This document shows, in pieces, positions 5,685 through 9,671 of a stretch of 9,671 bases of DNA (the first letter of the stretch is position 1; each line of letters begins with the position of its first letter). This DNA comes from Rhodobacteraceae bacterium UBA6141 (GTDB lineage: Bacteria; Pseudomonadota; Alphaproteobacteria; Rhodobacterales; Rhodobacteraceae): contig DIVD01000080.1 in assembly GCA_002423245.1 (NCBI GenBank), positions 2,437-12,107 of the forward strand, given 5' to 3'. A program made the translations under genes and the position numbers. The notes under the pieces were generated by a model. It was not told the origin of the DNA. It did no database searches and saw only the letters and a program-made list of their open reading frames with translations.

Positions 5685-6718
5685 TCCTCCTCGCGCAGGC
5701 CACGCGGCGCGGCCGGGCCGGCGGGCTTGCGGCCGGGCACATCCGCGGCATCCGCCGGCGTTTGCGGTCCGTCCGCCGCCGCGGCGGCCGGCGTCTCGGC
5801 CTCGGCGCCGGTGCCCGGCATCGGTGCCTCGGGCGTCGTCACCGGCGCGCTCGAGGGCGCATCGGCGGCGGCAGGCTCGCCCGGCACGGCCCCGGCGCTT
5901 TCCGCCCCGGCCTCCTGCACGGTGATCCCGGTCTCGTCGGCGGGCCTGCCCGCGCCCGGCTTCGGCTCCGTCGCCTCGCCCGCGGCCCCCGTCACCGGCT
6001 CCGGCTCCGGCTTCTTCAGCCAGGGCGTCAGCAGCGGAACCTCGGTCCCGTCGATGCGCTTCACCGTGTCGCCCAGATCCACCGCACGCTGCACGCTGGC
6101 GTTGTAGCGGGTGCGGCCGCTGTCCTGCCCGGTAAGGCTGGTCAGCCCGGTCAGCGGCTCCGACGCATAGCGCCCGTTCTGCGGGCCCGGCACCGGCACG
6201 AGGCCGCCGGCCAGATCGTCCAGCAGCTTGCGCAGCTGTTCCGCCGTCAAATCCTCGTAATAGTCCTTGCCGATCTGCGCGGCGGGGGCGTTTGCGCAGG
6301 CGCCCAGGCATTCCACCTCTTCCCAGGTGAACCTGCCATCGGCCGAGAGCGTGTGGGGCCGGGGCGAGATCTTCTCGCGGCAGACGGCAATCAGATCCTC
6401 GGCGCCGCAGATCATGCAGCTCGTGGTGCCGCAGATCTGGATATGGGCAATGCTTCCCGTGGGTTGCAGCTGGAACATGAAGTAGAATGTCGCCACTTCC
6501 AGCGCCCGGATATAGGCAAGGCCCAGCATGTCCGCGACATGCTCGATCGCGGCGCGGGTCAGCCAGCCCTGCTGTTCCTGCGCGCGCCACAGCAGCGGAA
6601 TGATCGCGCTGGCCTGGCGGCCGGGCGGATACTTGGTGATCTGCGCTTCCGCCCAGGCCTGGTTGGCGGGGGTGAAGGCAAAGCCGGCGGGCTGTTCGTG
6701 ATAGAGGCGGCGAAGCAT
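5681..6718 (-). CDS. nuoE: NADH-quinone oxidoreductase subunit E with long low-complexity C-terminal tail
   Basis: This is a 345-aa NuoE/Nqo2, the thioredoxin-like subunit that holds [2Fe-2S] N1a next to NuoF. The ligands are C96 and C101 in ICGTTSCMICGAED, and C137 and C141 in CLGACANAP. The N-terminal helical part (residues 1-85) includes KYPPGRQASAIIPLLWRAQEQ and EVATFYFMF. After the core, near residue 175, comes a further segment with NASVQRAVDLGDTVKRIDGTEVPLLTPWL (split here across 206-234). From about 235 to the end the sequence is only Pro, Ala, Glu, Gly and Thr-rich, ending LREEE. The family core is about 160-240 aa, so this is a large extension. The ATG at 6718 touches the TGA of the mini-ORF upstream (TGATG), with GGAG 10 nt before it. 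An open extension to 6979 overlaps nuoD and is not NuoE-like. Confidence 0.95.
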   Translation of the reverse strand: MLRRLYHEQPAGFAFTPANQAWAEAQITKYPPGRQASAIIPLLWRAQEQQGWLTRAAIEHVADMLGLAYIRALEVATFYFMFQLQPTGSIAHIQICGTTSCMICGAEDLIAVCREKISPRPHTLSADGRFTWEEVECLGACANAPAAQIGKDYYEDLTAEQLRKLLDDLAGGLVPVPGPQNGRYASEPLTGLTSLTGQDSGRTRYNASVQRAVDLGDTVKRIDGTEVPLLTPWLKKPEPEPVTGAAGEATEPKPGAGRPADETGITVQEAGAESAGAVPGEPAAADAPSSAPVTTPEAPMPGTGAEAETPAAAAADGPQTPADAADVPGRKPAGPAAPRGLREEE

Positions 6719-6780
6719 CAGGCGGCGGCTCCGGTCAGGTAAGGGGCGGCAGGCAGCGGGGCAGCAGGGGCGGCGGTCAT
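6718..6780 (-). CDS. Possible 20-codon mini-ORF linking nuoD and nuoE
   Basis: An ATG at 6780 overlaps the nuoD stop as ATGA and opens a 20-codon frame starting MTAAPAAPLPAAPY and ending LTGAAA. Its TGA shares a base with the nuoE ATG (TGATG). GAGG at 6788-6791, inside the last codons of nuoD, stands 7 nt before the start, a better spacing than the site in front of nuoE itself. The peptide is Ala/Pro-rich without a domain. The arrangement would let ribosomes finishing nuoD read straight through to nuoE by two coupled re-initiations. Alternatively it is a chance frame in a 58-nt spacer. Confidence 0.4.
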   Translation of the reverse strand: MTAAPAAPLPAAPYLTGAAA

Positions 6781-7988
6781 CTGTCCACCTCGCCGAAGAC
6801 GACGTCCAGCGTGCCCATGATCGCGGACACATCGGCAAGCTGATGGCCGCTCGCGATCCAGTCCATGGATTGCAGGTGCAGATAGCTCGGGGCGCGGATC
6901 TTGGCGCGGTAGGGCTTGTTGCTGCCATCGGCGACCAGATAGACGCCGAACTCTCCCTTCGGCGCCTCGACCGCGGCATAGACCTCGCCGGCGGGAACGT
7001 GGAAGCCCTCGGTATAAAGCTTGAAATGGTGGATCAGGCTTTCCATCGACCGCTTCATGTCGCCGCGCTTGGGCGGGGTGATCTTGCCGCGGGCGAGGAT
7101 GTCGCCCGGTTCTGCCCGCAGCTTCTTCAGCGCCTGCAGGATGATGCTGGTCGACTCGCGCATCTCGGCCATCCGGCACAGGTAGCGGTCATAGCAGTCG
7201 CCGTTGGTTCCCACCGGGATCTGGAAGTCGAATTCGTCGTAGCACTCATAGGGCTGGCTGCGCCGCAGATCCCAGGCAAGGCCCGAGCCGCGCACCATCA
7301 CCCCCGAATAGCCCCAGCTCAGGACGTCTTCCTCCTTGACCACGCCGATATCGACATTGCGCTGCTTGAAGATGCGGCTCTCGGTCAGCAGCCCGTCGAT
7401 ATCGTCCAGCAGCCTCGGGAAGCGCAGCGCCCATTCCTCGATATCGTCGATCAGCTTCGGCGGCAGGTCCTGATGCACCCCGCCGGGGCGGAAATAGGCC
7501 GCGTGCAGCCGCGCGCCGCTGGCGCGTTCGTAGAACACCATCAGCTCCTCGCGGGCGGTGAAACCCCAGAGCGGAGGGGTCAGCGCGCCCACGTCCATCG
7601 CCTGCGTGGTCACATTCATCAAGTGATTGAGAATGCGGCCGATTTCCGAATACAGCACCCGGATCAGGCTGGCGCGGCGCGGCACGACGGTTCCGGTCAG
7701 CCGTTCGATGGCAAGGCACCAGGCATGTTCCTGGTTCATCGGGGCCACATAGTCCAGCCGGTCGAAATAGGGAAGGTTCTGCAGATAAGTCCGCGATTCC
7801 ATGAGCTTTTCGGTCCCGCGATGCAGCAGGCCGATATGCGGGTCGCAGCGTTCCACGATCTCGCCGTCCAGTTCAAGCACCAGACGCAAGACCCCATGCG
7901 CCGCAGGGTGTTGCGGGCCGAAGTTGATGTTGAAGTTGCGGATCTTCTGCTCGCCGGTCAGCACGTCGTCGAAGTTGCCATCCATCAT
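6777..7988 (-). CDS. nuoD: NADH-quinone oxidoreductase subunit D
   Basis: This is a 403-aa NuoD/Nqo4, the hydrogenase-large-subunit-like protein of the connecting arm that forms the quinone head-group site with NuoB. The FGPQHPAAHGVLRLVLEL block lies at residues 23-40, with HIGLLHRGTEKLMESRTYLQ at 51-70. His31 and Tyr80 (in LDYVAPMNQEHAW) match the pair known to contact quinone in Thermus Nqo4, with the same spacing of 49. The C-terminus SAIMGTLDVVFGEVDR is the standard ending. I chose the ATG at 7988 because GGAGG stands exactly 7 nt upstream and it overlaps the sulfotransferase stop as ATGA. The adjacent ATG at 7985 is possible, and an in-frame ATG at 8018 would add 10 residues atypical for the family. 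The core is fully conserved, so the foreign upstream neighbour has not damaged it. Confidence 0.98.
   Translation of the reverse strand: MMDGNFDDVLTGEQKIRNFNINFGPQHPAAHGVLRLVLELDGEIVERCDPHIGLLHRGTEKLMESRTYLQNLPYFDRLDYVAPMNQEHAWCLAIERLTGTVVPRRASLIRVLYSEIGRILNHLMNVTTQAMDVGALTPPLWGFTAREELMVFYERASGARLHAAYFRPGGVHQDLPPKLIDDIEEWALRFPRLLDDIDGLLTESRIFKQRNVDIGVVKEEDVLSWGYSGVMVRGSGLAWDLRRSQPYECYDEFDFQIPVGTNGDCYDRYLCRMAEMRESTSIILQALKKLRAEPGDILARGKITPPKRGDMKRSMESLIHHFKLYTEGFHVPAGEVYAAVEAPKGEFGVYLVADGSNKPYRAKIRAPSYLHLQSMDWIASGHQLADVSAIMGTLDVVFGEVDR
6788..6791 (-). promoter_or_regulatory. Ribosome binding site candidate for the nuoD-nuoE mini-ORF
   Basis: GAGG in the last codons of nuoD (GAG GTG GAC AGA) lies 7 nt before the ATG at 6780. 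The Glu-Val-Asp-Arg ending is conserved in NuoD, so the site may be there by protein constraint alone; its spacing is nevertheless ideal. Confidence 0.4.
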
Positions 7989-8890
7989 ATCCGGACCTCC
8001 GCCCTGCTGGCCAGCCACCCGTCGGGCAGCGGGCCGAAATTCCGTTCCACAAAGTCGTATTGCGGCGCCAGAAACGCCAGTGCCTCGATGCGCTGCGCGG
8101 GGTCGATCGCCAGCTTCACACCCTCATGGGCGCGTTCGCCGGTATCGGCCTCGCGGTAGGAGATGCCCAGAAATCCGCACAGCCGCCTGAGCCCGGCCTC
8201 GGTCAGCAGCCGCTCGGAAAACTCGATCATCAGCTGCGGGGCGGGGATCGCCGCCTGCAGGCGCAGGATCGTCGCGCGGTAGTCGCCGCGACTGTGGACA
8301 TGGGTTTCCAGCCCGCGCCGCACCACCCGGTTCAGCACGCGGCGCGATTTCAGCCCGATCTCCTCGCCCGCGCGCAACTGGCGCCGGGCCTGCATCCGCA
8401 CATGGCTCCAGAGCCGCTCCAGCGGGTCGCGCATCAGGTAGAGAAAGCGCACCGCCGGCGACAGGCCCGCCATCATCCGCAGCCGCGCCTCGGACAGCAG
8501 CGCGTAGCCGGGGGTGATGTCGCCGACCAGCCGCGCCGAACCCGAGGCGGCAAAGAGATAGTCGCGATAGGCGCGCACCGCCCCCACCTCATCGCCCGAC
8601 TGCGCCAGCGCAAGCGCCGCCACCACCTCGTCCACGTCGTCGATCTGCCGTTGCAGGTTGGCGGCCCGCCACTCCCCCGCCCCGGCCAGCCGCGCCGCAA
8701 GATCGCTGCGCAGGCGGGCATAGGTGGCGAACTGGTGCTCGTAATCGGCGAAATCCACGGTGTCGAAGAAATGCAGCTCCTTGATCGAGCGCATCCGGCA
8801 CTCCGGGTGCGCGTGCAGGTAGCGATAGAGCCAGGAGGTCCCGGCCTTGGTCGCCCCCACGCAGAACAGGAGTGTCGGCTGCCCGGTCAC
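7985..8890 (-). CDS. PAPS-dependent sulfotransferase family protein inserted between nuoC and nuoD
   Basis: This 301-aa protein belongs to the sulfotransferase superfamily, which moves a sulfuryl group from PAPS to an acceptor. The 5'-phosphosulfate loop is GATKAGTSWLYRYL at residues 12-25, with Lys15 in the expected place. KELHFFD at 37-43 resembles the segment after the P-loop in the heparan N-sulfotransferase-like group. The 3'-phosphate site is LMRDPLERLWSHVR at 152-165, with Arg154 and Ser162. HSRGDY at 199-204 and DFVERNFG near the end also fit the family. There is no signal peptide or membrane helix, so it is probably cytoplasmic. The acceptor cannot be told from sequence. It starts with GTG at 8890 overlapping the nuoC stop (GTGA), and its own stop overlaps the nuoD start (ATGA). 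Base and codon use look like the neighbours. It is not a known complex I component. Confidence 0.92.
   Translation of the reverse strand: MTGQPTLLFCVGATKAGTSWLYRYLHAHPECRMRSIKELHFFDTVDFADYEHQFATYARLRSDLAARLAGAGEWRAANLQRQIDDVDEVVAALALAQSGDEVGAVRAYRDYLFAASGSARLVGDITPGYALLSEARLRMMAGLSPAVRFLYLMRDPLERLWSHVRMQARRQLRAGEEIGLKSRRVLNRVVRRGLETHVHSRGDYRATILRLQAAIPAPQLMIEFSERLLTEAGLRRLCGFLGISYREADTGERAHEGVKLAIDPAQRIEALAFLAPQYDFVERNFGPLPDGWLASRAEVRI
7996..8000 (-). promoter_or_regulatory. Ribosome binding site of nuoD, inside the sulfotransferase gene
   Basis: GGAGG on the minus strand is 7 nt before the ATG at 7988, the strongest such site in the window. It lies within the last codons of the sulfotransferase gene, so nuoD can be initiated independently as well as by coupling. 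It decides between the three in-frame ATGs at 8018, 7988 and 7985. Confidence 0.75.
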
Positions 8891-9507
8891 GACGACTTCG
8901 CCCCCGTATCGGCGGATTTCTCGTCGCCCGGCAGCACGTATCGCGCGCCTTCCCAGGGGGACATGAAGTCGAACTGGCGGTATTCCTGCGTCAGGTGCAC
9001 CGGTTCGTAGACGACGCGCTTCTGCACCTCGTCATAGCGCACCTCGGTATAGCCGGTCGTCGGGAAATCCTTGCGCAGCGGGAAGCCGCGGAAGCCGTAA
9101 TCGGTGAGGATGCGGCGCAGGTCGGGATGGCCCGAGAACAGGATGCCGAACATGTCGAACACCTCGCGCTCGAACCAGTTCGCCGCCGGATGGATGCCGA
9201 TGATCGAGGGCACCATGTCCTCCTCGCGGATCGCGACCTTCACCCGCAGGCGGTGGTTGCGGTACATCGACAGCAGGTGATAGACCATGTCGAAGCGTTC
9301 GGGCCGCGCCGGATAATCCACCGCGGTGATGTCCACCAGCGTCGAGAAGGCGCAGGTCGGATCGCTGCGCAGGAAGTCGATCAGGCCGGTCAGGCCCGCC
9401 AGCGTCGCGGTCACGGTCAACTCGCCAAAGGCGATGCCGGTCGAGAGCACGGCATCGCCGCGGCGGGATTCGATGTAGCTGGCGAGTTCGGTCAGGGCTT
9501 CGGACAT
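8887..9507 (-). CDS. nuoC: NADH-quinone oxidoreductase subunit C
   Basis: This is a 206-aa NuoC/Nqo5 (30-kDa subunit), separate from NuoD rather than fused as in E. coli. It has no cofactor and packs against NuoD and NuoI in the connecting arm. The family signature is plain: ANWFEREVFDMFGILFSGHP at about residues 108-127, followed by DLRRILTDYGFRGFPLRKDFP, then EVRYDEVQKRVVYEP and a C-terminal QEYRQFDFMSPWEG. The N-terminal part, up to FLRSDPTCAFSTLVDITAVD, is also standard. The ATG at 9507 has GAGGAG 7 nt upstream and follows the nuoB stop by 11 nt. The stop overlaps the GTG start of the sulfotransferase gene. In a standard nuo operon nuoD would follow directly; here it is 898 nt further on. 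Confidence 0.98.
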   Translation of the reverse strand: MSEALTELASYIESRRGDAVLSTGIAFGELTVTATLAGLTGLIDFLRSDPTCAFSTLVDITAVDYPARPERFDMVYHLLSMYRNHRLRVKVAIREEDMVPSIIGIHPAANWFEREVFDMFGILFSGHPDLRRILTDYGFRGFPLRKDFPTTGYTEVRYDEVQKRVVYEPVHLTQEYRQFDFMSPWEGARYVLPGDEKSADTGAKSS

Positions 9508-9514
9508 GCGCGCG

Positions 9515-9520
9515 CTCCTC
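9515..9520 (-). promoter_or_regulatory. Ribosome binding site of nuoC
   Basis: GAGGAG overlaps the TGA of nuoB and ends 7 nt before the nuoC ATG at 9507. It confirms that start and suggests coupling of nuoB and nuoC translation. Confidence 0.7.
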
Positions 9521-9671
9521 AGCGGACGAGGGTGCCGGTGCGGCGGATCTTCCGCTGCAACTGCAAGATGCCATAGAGCAGCGCCTCGGCCGTGGGCGGG
9601 CAGCCGGGAACGTAGATGTCCACGGGCACGATCCGGTCGCAGCCGCGCACCACCGAATAGCTGTAGTGATA
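9519..9671 (-). CDS. nuoB: NADH-quinone oxidoreductase subunit B, C-terminal part (cut by window edge)
   Basis: The last 50 codons of nuoB are present; the rest lies beyond the right edge. The visible protein reads YHYSYSVVRGCDRIVPVDIY, then VPGCPPTAEALLYGILQLQ and RKIRRTGTLVR. This is the characteristic NuoB/Nqo6 C-terminus. The cysteine in VPGCPPTAEA is the last of the four ligands of [4Fe-4S] cluster N2, the final electron donor to quinone; the tandem CC pair and the third ligand are outside the window. The gene is read in the same direction as the rest and ends 11 nt before nuoC, in the normal B-C order. Confidence 0.97.
   Translation of the reverse strand, partial: YHYSYSVVRGCDRIVPVDIYVPGCPPTAEALLYGILQLQRKIRRTGTLVR

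Noticed and set aside
4218..6107. 629-codon plus-strand frame antisense to nuoF and nuoE
   Set aside because: It is a mirror of the codon bias of nuoF and nuoE, with a His/Arg/Ala-rich product and no family resemblance.
5457..6590. 377-codon minus-strand frame that would extend the small membrane protein across nuoE
   Set aside because: The upstream part is nuoE read in a wrong frame (Arg/Gly-rich). The real gene starts at the ATG at 5684 that overlaps the nuoE stop.
6719..6979. In-frame upstream extension of nuoE (87 codons)
   Set aside because: It would overlap nuoD by over 200 bases and encodes an Arg/Ser/Pro-rich stretch without similarity to NuoE.
7985..8890. Sulfotransferase as a recent mobile-element cargo
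   Set aside because: There are no transposase remnants, inverted repeats or target duplications at its edges. Its base composition resembles the neighbours and both junctions are 4-nt gene overlaps.
6843..9010. Plus-strand frames 6843-8159 and 8060-9010 antisense to nuoD and the sulfotransferase
   Set aside because: They have the same antisense codon-bias character; neither contains recognisable motifs.

Overview
The window is the interior of a complex I (NADH:quinone oxidoreductase, nuo) operon. Every gene is on the minus strand, so transcription runs from high to low coordinates. The very high G+C content, the conserved wording of the Nuo subunits, the accessory genes between them (including a DUF5337-type small membrane protein) and a NuoG with no N7 cluster ligands all point to an alphaproteobacterium of the Rhodobacter/Paracoccus group (Rhodobacterales). 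I cannot name the genus.

In transcription order: nuoB (C-terminal 50 codons, cut by the right edge), nuoC, a sulfotransferase gene, nuoD, a possible 20-codon mini-ORF, nuoE with a long Pro/Ala/Glu-rich tail, a 75-aa DUF5337-type membrane protein, nuoF, a small predicted lipoprotein, a 114-nt gap holding a strong GC hairpin and a possible 32-codon mini-ORF, nuoG, a second predicted lipoprotein, nuoH, and nuoI (N-terminal 60 codons, cut by the left edge). No stretch above 300 bases lacks a gene. I see no promoter, factor-independent terminator, tRNA, rRNA, insertion sequence or CRISPR array.

The genes form one tightly packed unit. Most junctions are ATGA or GTGA overlaps or gaps of 3-15 nt, which suggests one transcript with coupled translation. 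NuoE, NuoF and NuoG form the NADH-oxidising arm (FMN, N3, N1a, N1b, N4, N5). NuoB, C, D and I form the connecting arm leading electrons to the quinone, and NuoH is the membrane subunit that closes the quinone chamber.

The less ordinary content is what lies between the subunits. There is a PAPS-type sulfotransferase stitched between nuoC and nuoD, two unrelated small lipoproteins, the DUF5337-type protein, and two Ala/Pro-rich mini-ORFs that end on or next to the start codons of nuoE and nuoG. A 45-bp-period duplication at the 3' end of nuoG and a NuoE tail that stops without a terminal folded domain also deserve a second look.
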